Source: Coprococcus phoceensis
GTDB lineage: Bacteria; Bacillota; Clostridia; Lachnospirales; Lachnospiraceae
DNA length: 64,000 bases
Direction of reading: 5' to 3'
NCBI RefSeq assembly: GCF_900104635.1
Contig: NZ_FNWC01000006.1
Location: forward strand, 310,001-374,000
Made by a program: the position numbers and the translations under genes. Positions 1 to 7,435 of the stretch are shown one piece after another. The notes under the pieces were generated by a model. It ran no database searches. It saw nothing but the letters and a program-made list of their open reading frames with translations, and was not told where the DNA came from. Position 1 is the stretch's first letter, and every line of letters begins with the position of its first letter.

Positions 1-108
1 TGGATACCGTGAAGTACTATGCTATGGCATTGCTTTTTATAAAAAAAATTGTAAAATTACAGTAGAAAAACAAAAGATAGAATCGTAAAGTATAAGGAGG
101 AAGAAAAC

Positions 109-516
109 ATGTTTTGCAGAAATTGTGGAAAACCGATTGATCCGAATGCTGCAGTGTGTATAAACTGTGGATTTTCGAATGGAACTGGGGATAACTATTG
201 CCCAAATTGTGGAAATGCTACCAATGTCGGGATGACATATTGTACGATGTGCGGAGCGAGTCTTGTGAATCAAAGACCTATGGTGGAGCAGAAATCAAAG
301 CTGGCAGGAGGACTGTTAGGTATTTTTCTCGGCTCGCTAGGTGTGCATAATTTTTATTTGGGATATACAACAAAAGCGGTTATTCAGCTTGTTCTGACGG
401 TGGCAACCTGTGGAATCGGAAGTATTATTTCAGGAATATGGGGATTTATAGAAGGAATTTTGATCTTGACCGGCAGTATCAATACAGACGGAAGAGGAAT
501 TCCGCTGAAAGAATAG
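109..516 (+). CDS. Zinc-ribbon and TM2 domain membrane protein
   Basis: A 135-residue protein. The N-terminal half carries four CxxC pairs (CRNC, CINC, CPNC, CTMC, about residues 3-48), read as two zinc ribbons. Residues about 62-130 form a TM2-type membrane domain: a Lys/Gly-rich lead-in, a hydrophobic stretch with GVHNFYLG, and a second hydrophobic helix ending near NTDGRG. An AAGGAGG site lies about 9 bases before the ATG. TM2 zinc-ribbon proteins are common in Firmicutes but have no agreed role, so no function is assigned. The family call is firm. Confidence 0.85.
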   Translation: MFCRNCGKPIDPNAAVCINCGFSNGTGDNYCPNCGNATNVGMTYCTMCGASLVNQRPMVEQKSKLAGGLLGIFLGSLGVHNFYLGYTTKAVIQLVLTVATCGIGSIISGIWGFIEGILILTGSINTDGRGIPLKE

Positions 517-579
517 AACATCTCAAATATTTTGGCATACTATATACTAGAGCGTATATAGAAATGGAAGTGCAAGCCT

Positions 580-996
580 GTGGATTACCGATTACCATAT
601 TATATGGCATACCCGATGCCCTTACAATATGATGATGAGCGAATAGAACAGCGTGATTTTGAGTATATGAAAAGCATGTATCCGGAGACAGCAAAGAGGT
701 TGCTGCCCTATGTGGAAGATGAGTGTGACAGGATGGCATATGAAGGCAGTGTTGTCTATGATGAATATCCGGATCAGCTGCAGATGCGTATGATGTGCAG
801 AAGAATTTACGACAGAGTGAAAGAACTGGATGGGATAGAGCCGGAAGAAATGCAGATGGAAGCACAGGAACATATGGGGATCAGAAGACGCCGGAAAGAG
901 GACTGGTTGGGAGATATGATTCAGATTATGGTGTATCAGGAGTTATTCCGGCGAAGGTGCGATCATAGAAAATGCAGAAGGAATTTTTATTTCTGA
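580..996 (+). CDS. Conserved hypothetical acidic/Arg-rich protein
   Basis: An open frame of 138 codons with a GTG start (an internal ATG lies at 604). The protein is rich in Met, Tyr, Glu and Arg, begins with a Tyr/Pro-rich segment, has a helical middle, and ends in a basic tail with Cys (RRRCDHRKCRR). I recognise no domain. The gene sits between the TM2 gene and the shikimate-kinase-like gene on the same strand. Length and absence of a competing frame support it as real. The start is uncertain because the ribosome site is weak. Confidence 0.6.
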   Translation: MDYRLPYYMAYPMPLQYDDERIEQRDFEYMKSMYPETAKRLLPYVEDECDRMAYEGSVVYDEYPDQLQMRMMCRRIYDRVKELDGIEPEEMQMEAQEHMGIRRRRKEDWLGDMIQIMVYQELFRRRCDHRKCRRNFYF

Positions 997-1022
997 TTGA
1001 ATAATGGAATGGAGAGATACAT

Positions 1023-1520
1023 ATGAAAAATATTGTTTTGATTGGAATGCCTGCTGTAGGAAAAAGTACGGTGGGTGTTGTAGTTGCCAAGCGGCTTGGA
1101 TATGAGTTTGTGGATACGGATCTGCTGATACAAAAGCAGGAGAAGCGATTGCTCAAAGAGATTATCGCGCAGGAAGGAAATGACGGATTTCTTGCAATAG
1201 AGAATCAGGTTAACCGGGACTTGGATGTGGAAAATGCGGTGATTGCACCGGGGGGCAGTGTTGTATATTGTGAAGAAGCAATGGAACATTACAAAAAAAC
1301 GGGAACAGTTGTATATTTAAAGGTATCCTATGAGACAATAGACAGAAGAATCCAAAATGCGAAAAGCCGTGGAGTTGTCTTGAAAGAAGGGCAGACTTTA
1401 AAGGATTTATACGAAGAAAGGGTTTGCCTATTCGAAAAGTATGCGGATTATACAATTTGCGAGGACGGATTAACAATTGAAGAGACGATAGGAAATGTAT
1501 TGAAATTATTTGAAGAATAG
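1023..1520 (+). CDS. Shikimate kinase-like P-loop kinase
   Basis: 165 residues, the length of AroK. The Walker A loop GMPAVGKST lies at residues 8-16, a DTDLLI motif near 32-37, and a PGGSVV motif near 76. The family would phosphorylate shikimate with ATP in chorismate synthesis. However, the shikimate-gripping Arg of the usual FRxxE motif is absent: the equivalent stretch reads FLAIE. The lid/RxxLY region is also altered (ERVCLFEKYAD). The fold call is therefore firm but the substrate is open. A hairpin terminator follows directly, so the gene is not co-transcribed with murA from the same end. Confidence 0.75.
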   Translation: MKNIVLIGMPAVGKSTVGVVVAKRLGYEFVDTDLLIQKQEKRLLKEIIAQEGNDGFLAIENQVNRDLDVENAVIAPGGSVVYCEEAMEHYKKTGTVVYLKVSYETIDRRIQNAKSRGVVLKEGQTLKDLYEERVCLFEKYADYTICEDGLTIEETIGNVLKLFEE

Positions 1521-1546
1521 GAGGCGCAGACCTCCTATTTCGGTTT
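1517..1546 (+). terminator. Intrinsic terminator after the shikimate kinase-like gene
   Basis: Inverted repeat ATAGGAGG / CCTCCTAT with a six-base loop, overlapping the stop codon and followed by a T-rich run. Confidence 0.6.
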
Positions 1547-1563
1547 ATATTTGGAAAAATAAT

Positions 1564-1591
1564 TTTACAAAAATACATTTTGTGTTATAAT
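1564..1591 (+). promoter_or_regulatory. Sigma-A type promoter for murA
   Basis: TTTACA (-35) and a perfect TATAAT (-10) are separated by 16 bases, about 85 bases before the murA start. Confidence 0.6.
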
Positions 1592-1675
1592 AGCAAAGAA
1601 GTATAAATAAAACTGGGAGAAGTATGACTGAAAAAGTTTCAGCATGGAATGGAAATCTGATAATTGAGGTGTGAA

Positions 1676-2968
1676 ATGGAACAGTATATTATTAAGGGTG
1701 GAAATCCGTTAGTAGGGGAAGTAGAGATAGGCGGAGCAAAGAATGCAGCATTAGCTATTTTAGCAGCGGCAATTATGACAGATGAGACTGTTACGATAGA
1801 GAATTTACCGGATGTGAATGACATCAATGTGTTGTTGGAAGCGATGGCAGGAATAGGAGCCACGGTTCAGCGTATAGACCGACATACAGTGCGGATCAAT
1901 GGAGCCGGTGTGCAGGATTTTAGTATTGAGTATGACTATATCAAGAAGATCAGAGCATCTTATTATTTACTAGGAGCATTACTTGGAAAATACAGAAGAG
2001 CTGAGGTGGCGCTTCCTGGGGGCTGCAATATCGGAAGCAGACCGATTGACCAGCATCTGAAAGGTTTTAGAGCATTGGGCGCCGAGGTTGAGATTGAATA
2101 CGGAAAGATCATTGCCGAGGCAGAGAAATTAGAAGGAACACATCTTTATTTTGACGTTGTGAGTGTTGGAGCCACAATCAATGTGATGATGGCTGCAGCG
2201 ATGGCAGAAGGTGTTACGATTCTTGAGAACGTTGCGAAAGAGCCACATGTAGTGGATGTTGCGAACTTCCTGAACAGTATGGGAGCGAACATCAAAGGCG
2301 CCGGAACAGATGTGATCAAGATCAAAGGTGTTGAAAAGCTTCATAAGACGGAGTATTCGATTATTCCGGATCAGATTGAGGCAGGGACATTTATGTTTGC
2401 GGCGGCAGTTACAAAAGGAGATGTGACTGTTTTGAATGTCATTCCAAAACATTTGGAGGCTACAATTGCGAAGTTGGAAGAGATTGGGTGTGAGATTGAA
2501 GAATTTGACGATGCTGTACGTGTAGTTGCGAAGACGCGTTTGAAGCACACACAGGTAAAGACGCTTCCGTATCCGGGATTCCCGACAGATATGCAGCCGC
2601 AGATTGGTGTGACGCTTGCGCTTTGCGAGGGAACAAGTATTATCGCAGAAAGTATTTTTGAAAATCGTTTTAAATATTTAGATGAGCTGGCACGTATGGG
2701 AGCGATCGCTAAGATTGAAGGAAATTCTGCAACGATTGAAGGTGTTGAGAGATTTTCGGGAGCGAGAGTAAGTGCTCCGGATTTACGTGCGGGTGCAGCG
2801 CTTTGCATCGCAGGACTTGCGGCGGATGGAATTACGATCGTGGATGATATTGTTTACATTCAGAGAGGATATGAGAGATTTGAAGAAAAACTCAGAAGTC
2901 TCGGCGGAATAATAGAACGAGTATCCAGTGAAAAAGAGATTCAGAAGTTCAAGTTGAAAGTGAGCTAA
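1676..2968 (+). CDS. murA: UDP-N-acetylglucosamine 1-carboxyvinyltransferase
   Basis: MurA transfers enolpyruvate from PEP to UDP-GlcNAc, the first committed step of peptidoglycan synthesis in the cytoplasm. The 430-residue protein has the usual length. The Lys-Asn pair is in GGAKNAAL (K22, N23), and the catalytic Cys is in LPGGCNIG (C117), the residue that fosfomycin alkylates in the family. The ATG at 1676 is preferred over a TTG at 1664 because GAGGTG ends 5 bases before it. A consensus promoter lies upstream and a hairpin terminator downstream. Clostridia often have two MurA paralogues, and I cannot tell which this is. Confidence 0.95.
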   Translation: MEQYIIKGGNPLVGEVEIGGAKNAALAILAAAIMTDETVTIENLPDVNDINVLLEAMAGIGATVQRIDRHTVRINGAGVQDFSIEYDYIKKIRASYYLLGALLGKYRRAEVALPGGCNIGSRPIDQHLKGFRALGAEVEIEYGKIIAEAEKLEGTHLYFDVVSVGATINVMMAAAMAEGVTILENVAKEPHVVDVANFLNSMGANIKGAGTDVIKIKGVEKLHKTEYSIIPDQIEAGTFMFAAAVTKGDVTVLNVIPKHLEATIAKLEEIGCEIEEFDDAVRVVAKTRLKHTQVKTLPYPGFPTDMQPQIGVTLALCEGTSIIAESIFENRFKYLDELARMGAIAKIEGNSATIEGVERFSGARVSAPDLRAGAALCIAGLAADGITIVDDIVYIQRGYERFEEKLRSLGGIIERVSSEKEIQKFKLKVS

Positions 2969-2980
2969 AACAGAAGAGCG

Positions 2981-3008
2981 AAAGGGGTGAATGTATTGCA
3001 TTCACCTT
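2981..3008 (+). terminator. Terminator after murA
   Basis: GGTGAATG / CATTCACC hairpin with a five-base loop, followed by TTTTT. Confidence 0.65.
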
Positions 3009-3040
3009 TTTGTACATTAAACAAGAAGGAGTAAAAAGAG

Positions 3041-3844
3041 ATGGCGGAAGAAAACAAAAAGAAACATCATCGGGGAAGAAGAAAGAAAAAGGGTGGAAGC
3101 AATATTGTTTCAAATATCATCCTTGTGATTGCGATTGTAGTGTTTGCGGTTTCGGCGTACAAATTATATGGTATTTTTTCGGAGTACAATAAAGGTGACA
3201 AAGAATACCAAAAGATTCAGGATCTGGTCATTAATACAGAGAAAAAAGATGATACGAAAGAAGAGACGTTTTCTGTTGATTTTGAAAAATTGCTGGAGAT
3301 GAATTCCGATGTGGTTGGATGGATTCGGTTTGACGAACCGTCAGAGATCAATTATCCGGTCGTTCAGGGAAGAGATAACGAAGAATACTTAAAAAGAACG
3401 TTTGAAGCAAACACAAATAAATTAGGAACACTGTTTGTGGATGTGAACAATCCGGGAGATTTTTCGGGAAGAAATACATTTATTTATGGACATAACATGA
3501 AGAATGGCTCCATGTTTGCGCAGTTGCTGAAATATAAGGATGACAGTTTTTACAAGGAACATCCATATTTTTATATCTATACACCGGACGGAAAAGTAAG
3601 AACATATGAGATTTTTTCGGCAGGCGTGGTAAAAGATACTTCTGACAGCTATATTATGGATTATGCAGATGATGCGGCGTTCCAGACTTATATCGATTAC
3701 ATAAAGCAGCAGTCGGCGTACCCGACAAGCGCCGAGGTGACGACGGCGTCTAAGATTGTTAGTTTGTCAACATGTACCAATGTCAGAGATGATGAACGTT
3801 TTTTGGTGCATGGCGTGATGATCAAAGAAGAAGCGGTAAAATAG
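3041..3844 (+). CDS. srtB: Class B sortase (first of two)
   Basis: A membrane-anchored transpeptidase that would cleave a C-terminal sorting motif and attach surface proteins to the wall. The N-terminus is basic and cytosolic, followed by one membrane helix at about residues 24-45. The catalytic triad is visible: His151 in YGHNM, Cys245 in LSTCT and Arg253 in ERFLVHG. The 267-residue length and SrtB-like insert fit class B. No pilin or substrate gene adjoins it. It is followed 13 bases later by the DUF951 gene, so the two are probably co-transcribed. Confidence 0.92.
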   Translation: MAEENKKKHHRGRRKKKGGSNIVSNIILVIAIVVFAVSAYKLYGIFSEYNKGDKEYQKIQDLVINTEKKDDTKEETFSVDFEKLLEMNSDVVGWIRFDEPSEINYPVVQGRDNEEYLKRTFEANTNKLGTLFVDVNNPGDFSGRNTFIYGHNMKNGSMFAQLLKYKDDSFYKEHPYFYIYTPDGKVRTYEIFSAGVVKDTSDSYIMDYADDAAFQTYIDYIKQQSAYPTSAEVTTASKIVSLSTCTNVRDDERFLVHGVMIKEEAVK

Positions 3845-3857
3845 GAAGGGGCAGAAT

Positions 3858-4046
3858 ATGGCTGATATGTATGAAGTTGGAGATGTTGTAAGACTGAAAA
3901 AAAAGCATCCATGTGGCAGCTTTGAGTGGGAGATATTAAGAGTAGGTGCTGATTTTCGTCTCAAATGTATAGGATGCGGACATCAGATCATGATTGCGAG
4001 AAAGCTTGTAGAAAAGAATACAAGAGAATTAAAGAAAAAACAATAA
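3858..4046 (+). CDS. DUF951 family small protein
   Basis: 62 residues with the DUF951 pattern: VGDVVRLKKKHPCG near the start, then a CIGCG pair around residue 40. Genes of this family commonly sit just upstream of rpsF in Firmicutes, as here. The function is not known; the Cys/His pattern suggests metal binding. Confidence 0.85.
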   Translation: MADMYEVGDVVRLKKKHPCGSFEWEILRVGADFRLKCIGCGHQIMIARKLVEKNTRELKKKQ

Positions 4047-4051
4047 AGTGC

Positions 4052-4129
4052 TTGCGCCGAGCTTGAAAATGTGGTAAAATGCCAAATTGTGATATATTAT
4101 TTTATTCCTTGTTCCTGAGTGATTCAGGA
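4052..4129 (+). promoter_or_regulatory. Promoter and leader hairpin of the rpsF-ssb-rpsR operon
   Basis: An extended -10 element (TGG-TAAAAT, 4072-4080) has a weak -35 (TTGCGC) 17 bases before it. In the transcribed leader, TCCTGA / TCAGGA forms a small hairpin (4113-4129) about 30 bases before the rpsF start. In many bacteria this leader binds the S6:S18 complex for autoregulation. I infer that role from position only. Confidence 0.4.
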
Positions 4130-4158
4130 GCCAGAGACCATAAGGAGGTGCAAGTGAC

Positions 4159-4446
4159 ATGAACAAATATGAATTAGCAGTTGTTGTCAATGCAAAAATC
4201 GAAGACGACGCTAGAACAGCTACAATCGAAAAAGTGAAAGAATTAATCGCTCGTTTCGGTGGTAACGTAACTGACGTTGATGAATGGGGTAAGAAAAGAT
4301 TAGCTTACGAAATTCAGAAGATGAAAGAAGGATATTACTACTTCATCCACTTCGAATCTGATGCTACAGTTCCAGCTGAGATGGAAGCAAGACTTCGTAT
4401 CATGGATAACGTACTCAGATATTTATGCGTTAGACAGGAAGCATAA
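4159..4446 (+). CDS. rpsF: 30S ribosomal protein bS6
   Basis: 95 residues, normal for S6. It has the typical opening (NKYELAVVVNAKIEDD), GGNVTDVDEWGKKRLAYEI in the middle and a C-terminal LRYLCVR. S6 pairs with S18 on the small-subunit platform. It is first in an rpsF-ssb-rpsR operon, with a GGAGGTG site before the ATG. Codon choice looks more biased (GAA, AAA, GCT, ACA) than in its neighbours, as expected of a highly expressed gene. Confidence 0.97.
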   Translation: MNKYELAVVVNAKIEDDARTATIEKVKELIARFGGNVTDVDEWGKKRLAYEIQKMKEGYYYFIHFESDATVPAEMEARLRIMDNVLRYLCVRQEA

Positions 4447-4464
4447 GAGAAGAGAGGAAATCGT

Positions 4465-4902
4465 ATGAATAAAGTAATTTTAATGGGACGTTTAACAAGA
4501 GATCCAGAAGTTAGATATTCGCAGGGCGAGAGTGCAAATGCAGTTGCCAGATATACATTGGCAGTTGACCGCCGTTTCAAACGTGACGGAGATGCAACAG
4601 CAGATTTTATCAACTGTGTATCTTTCGGAAAAGTGGCAGAATTTGCAGAGAAGTATTTGCGCCAGGGAGTGAAGATTGCGGTAACCGGTCGTATTCAGAC
4701 AGGAAGCTATACGAACAAAGACGGCGTGAGAGTTTACACAACAGATGTTGTTGTTGAGGAACAGGAATTTGCAGAGAGCAAAGCGGCCAGCGCATCAAAC
4801 AGTGGATACCAGGCAAGTCCTAGTCCATCACCAAGTGCAGACATCGGAGATGGATTCATGAATATTCCAGACGGAATTGATGAGGAATTACCATTCAGCT
4901 AG
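4465..4902 (+). CDS. ssb: Single-stranded DNA-binding protein
   Basis: 145 residues. The OB fold occupies about residues 1-105 (MNKVILMGRLTRDPE start, FINCVSFGKVAEF, GRIQTGSYTNKDG). It is followed by a Ser/Pro-rich linker and the acidic tip DEELPFS that recruits partner proteins. It binds ssDNA during replication and repair. It lies between rpsF and rpsR, the standard Firmicute order. Confidence 0.97.
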   Translation: MNKVILMGRLTRDPEVRYSQGESANAVARYTLAVDRRFKRDGDATADFINCVSFGKVAEFAEKYLRQGVKIAVTGRIQTGSYTNKDGVRVYTTDVVVEEQEFAESKAASASNSGYQASPSPSPSADIGDGFMNIPDGIDEELPFS

Positions 4903-4967
4903 ACGATATTGATTGTGTAGTAAATTTTAACAGTCGTGTTCGATGAGTAAAATAGGAGGTATTGACA

Positions 4968-5231
4968 ATGGCTTACGATAAAGGTAATAAAGCAGATTCT
5001 CCAATGAAGAGAAGAGGCGGACGCAGAAGAAAAAAAGTTTGTGTATTCTGTGGAAAAGAAAATAACGAAATCGATTACAAAGATGTGGCTAAATTAAGAA
5101 AATATGTTTCTGAAAGAGGAAAAATTCTTCCAAGAAGAATCACAGGAAACTGTGCAAAACATCAGAGAGCTCTTACAGTAGCTATCAAGAGAGCAAGACA
5201 TATCGCTTTAATGCCATACGTACAAGAGTAA
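4968..5231 (+). CDS. rpsR: 30S ribosomal protein bS18
   Basis: 87 residues from the ATG at 4968, chosen because GGAGGT ends 7 bases before it; a TTG at 4962 is in frame but less likely. Basic N-terminus, then CVFCGKEN and NCAKHQR, the Cys pattern of zinc-binding (C+) S18. The RRITGNC and [10 protein letters not shown] signatures are diagnostic. Last gene of the operon; a strong terminator follows. Confidence 0.97.
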   Translation: MAYDKGNKADSPMKRRGGRRRKKVCVFCGKENNEIDYKDVAKLRKYVSERGKILPRRITGNCAKHQRALTVAIKRARHIALMPYVQE

Positions 5232-5245
5232 TTTTATAAGAATGT

Positions 5246-5283
5246 AAAAAGAGTGAAGTCAGTTTTGACTTCGCTCTTTTTTG
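5246..5283. terminator. Terminator after rpsR, likely bidirectional
   Basis: A 14-base inverted repeat (AAAGAGTGAAGTCA / TGACTTCGCTCTTT, one wobble) with a short loop and T runs on both strands, between rpsR and the convergent chrA gene. Confidence 0.8.
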
Positions 5284-5286
5284 TGG

Positions 5287-5850
5287 TTAAAAAATTGTTT
5301 GATAAAGCAGTTCTAAAATACCGCAGCCGACCATGATGAGAATCGGGCTGAGCTTTGTTTTGCGAAGGCAGAGGAGAGCACCGGCAAAGAAAATAATGCC
5401 TCGGATATTAAAGTTAGACAAAGCGGGTGCGAACTTTCCGGAAAGAAAGAATACCGAGCTTAGGATTCCGAGTCCTGCCACAGCAATCATAGAGACGACA
5501 ACCGGGCGGAGTGTGCCGAGAATATCCTGCATGATTTTTACATTGCGGTATTGGATATAAATTTTTGCAAGTAGAGTAACGATGATGCAGGATGGCAGAA
5601 TACATCCGAGTGTTGCGATGAGTGCCCCGGAAAGTCCGGCGACCTGTGTGCCGACGAAGGTTGCGGAGTTTATGGCGATCGGTCCGGGCGTCATCTCGGC
5701 AATCGTCACAAGATCGCCAAATTCTGTCATGCTGAGCCAGTGATATTTTTCAACAACTTGCGCCTGAATGAGAGGCATTGCGGCATAACCGCCGCCAAAA
5801 CTAAATGCTCCGATCTGCAGATAGCTTAAGAATAATTGTAAATAGATCAT
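5287..5850 (-). CDS. chrA: Chromate transporter-type half protein (second subunit)
   Basis: 187 residues from MIYLQLF, the length of a short-chain ChrA subunit. Motifs: FGGGYAAMPLIQ near residue 17, and TPGPIAINSATFVGTQVAG, the conserved loop of the CHR family. There are about six hydrophobic helices. A longer frame to 6024 exists but overlaps the partner gene and lacks family similarity. The start overlaps the end of the upstream chrA by 4 bases, so the two halves are translationally coupled. Paired half-proteins probably form one transporter. The natural substrate in an anaerobe is uncertain. Confidence 0.88.
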   Translation of the reverse strand: MIYLQLFLSYLQIGAFSFGGGYAAMPLIQAQVVEKYHWLSMTEFGDLVTIAEMTPGPIAINSATFVGTQVAGLSGALIATLGCILPSCIIVTLLAKIYIQYRNVKIMQDILGTLRPVVVSMIAVAGLGILSSVFFLSGKFAPALSNFNIRGIIFFAGALLCLRKTKLSPILIMVGCGILELLYQTIF

Positions 5851-6425
5851 TTGTGACTTCTCCTCCGTTCTGTGATAATGGCTTTTGCTGCTGCCAATAT
5901 AATGCATATTAAAATAATAAGAACAATATTGATTTTTAAGTAATAGTTTGCAATGAATGCGCAAAGCATGATGAGAATCGGAGCAATTTTTTTCTGTTTT
6001 ACGATTCCGGATCCCATGTCCCACACGACGGATACGATTACGGCACCGACGCCGGAGCGCATTCCGCTCAAGAGAGCTTGAACAGCCTCATTTTCCTGAA
6101 ATAAAGTGTAAAATCCAGAAATGATTGAGATAATGAAAAATGGTGGGATAATTGCGCCGAGAATTGAAAAAAATACACCTGGAATTCTGCACAATTTATA
6201 GCCTACGACAATGGCACCATTGACGGCTACAGCTCCTGGGGAAGATTGTGCAATTGCAATCAAATCCAGCATTTCAGTCTCGTCAATCCAATGAAGCTCA
6301 TCTACAAATTTTGTTTTCATCAATGAGACGATGACGTATCCTCCTCCAAAAGTAAATGTGCTGAGATATAATGTGGAAAAAAATAATTTTTTCAAAAGTT
6401 GTTTTTTACTTATGCTTTGTTCCAT
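5847..6425 (-). CDS. chrA: Chromate transporter-type half protein (first subunit)
   Basis: 192 residues with FTFGGGYVIVSLM near residue 24 and SPGAVAVNGAIVVGYK, the counterpart of the PGPIA loop in its partner. Several membrane helices. First gene of a two-gene minus-strand operon. An AGGAGG site (6435-6440, complement) precedes the ATG. It is divergent from a LysR gene, the usual arrangement for a regulator controlling its neighbour. Confidence 0.88.
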   Translation of the reverse strand: MEQSISKKQLLKKLFFSTLYLSTFTFGGGYVIVSLMKTKFVDELHWIDETEMLDLIAIAQSSPGAVAVNGAIVVGYKLCRIPGVFFSILGAIIPPFFIISIISGFYTLFQENEAVQALLSGMRSGVGAVIVSVVWDMGSGIVKQKKIAPILIMLCAFIANYYLKINIVLIILICIILAAAKAIITERRRSHK

Positions 6426-6438
6426 AGATTAAAACCTC

Positions 6439-6478
6439 CTATACAAGTAGTATAGTTGGTGTTATCATATAATGCAAA
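6439..6478. promoter_or_regulatory. chrA promoter with overlapping palindromic operator candidate
   Basis: On the minus strand TTTGCA (6473-6478) and TATACT (6449-6454) are 18 bases apart. A palindrome CTATAC-N5-GTATAG (6439-6455) covers the -10 and reaches the ribosome site. On the plus strand a possible lysR promoter (TTGGTG-17-TAGTAT) uses the same stretch. The palindrome is a good candidate binding site for the LysR protein at 6530. This assignment is inferred. Confidence 0.5.
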
Positions 6479-6529
6479 TAGTATTATTTTATATTATCTA
6501 TAATGAAATGCTTATAAGAGGAGGTATTT

Positions 6530-7435
6530 ATGACAATCAGACATCTCAGGACCTTTGTGATTGTTTTTCAAAAAGAAAGCATTACAAAAGCTTCTGAAAT
6601 TTTACATGTATCTCAGCCGTCTGTGAGTTTAGCAATTCAAGAGCTGGAAAATTACTATCACATAAGGCTGTTTGACCGAATTGGAAAACGTCTTTCTATT
6701 ACAGAGCAAGGAAAATGGCTTTACGATTACGCGCTTCATATTGTATCTATGTTTGATGAGATGGAGACGGAGGTTAAGACATGGAATAATAAAGGAACAT
6801 TGAGAATTGGTTCAAGTATTACAATTGGAAATTTTATATTGCCTCAGTTAATTGAGGAGTTTCAGAAAAGATATCGGGAGGTGGAGATCAAAGTATCTGT
6901 ATGCAACACGAAGACAATAGAACAGTATATACTGAATAATGAAGTGGATTTGGCATTGATAGAGGGAAAAACAGAATATGAGCAAATTCAGATGGAGCAT
7001 TTGATGGAAGATCCTTTGTGCTTGATTTGTGCAGCGAATAGTGAACTTGTAAAGCAAGAAAAGATTTCCTTGATAGATTTGGAAAGGTATCCGATGATTT
7101 TAAGGGAACGGGGGAGCGCTGTGCGGGAAATGATAGAGGAAAGCTTGGGATATCATCAGATTCATCACAGAGTGATTTGGGAGAGTGTCAGTACGCAGGC
7201 AATCATTCGAGCTGTGGCAAAAAAATTGGGGATATCCATTTTGCCATATCTTTTGGTAAGGGATGAGCTTGCAAGGGGATTGGTCAAGCAGCTGCAAGTG
7301 GAAGAATTTCATTTGTCTCGGCAATTTTCGATTGCGTATCATAAGAAAAAGTATCTCACGCCTGCAGCGAAAGGATTTATGGAATTGTGTAAAGAAAAAA
7401 TACCAATGGTATTCTGTGAGGAGGAAAGGGTATGA
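6530..7435 (+). CDS. LysR family transcriptional regulator
   Basis: 301 residues. A winged helix-turn-helix occupies residues 1-60 (TKASEILHVSQPSVSLAIQELE), and the effector-binding domain about residues 88-295. AGAGGAGG precedes the ATG. Divergent from the chrA pair, which it probably controls. It overlaps the next gene (radical SAM) by 4 bases, so that enzyme is co-translated and may share its regulation. The effector is unknown. Confidence 0.92.
   Translation: MTIRHLRTFVIVFQKESITKASEILHVSQPSVSLAIQELENYYHIRLFDRIGKRLSITEQGKWLYDYALHIVSMFDEMETEVKTWNNKGTLRIGSSITIGNFILPQLIEEFQKRYREVEIKVSVCNTKTIEQYILNNEVDLALIEGKTEYEQIQMEHLMEDPLCLICAANSELVKQEKISLIDLERYPMILRERGSAVREMIEESLGYHQIHHRVIWESVSTQAIIRAVAKKLGISILPYLLVRDELARGLVKQLQVEEFHLSRQFSIAYHKKKYLTPAAKGFMELCKEKIPMVFCEEERV

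Noticed and set aside
1..108. Gene end or promoter at the window start
   Set aside because: AT-rich sequence with several possible -10 boxes but no clear pair, and no recognisable coding tail.
5851..6024. Longer N-terminus for the second chrA gene
   Set aside because: The extra 58 residues are antisense-like, overlap the first chrA gene and carry no family motif; the ATGA overlap start is typical.
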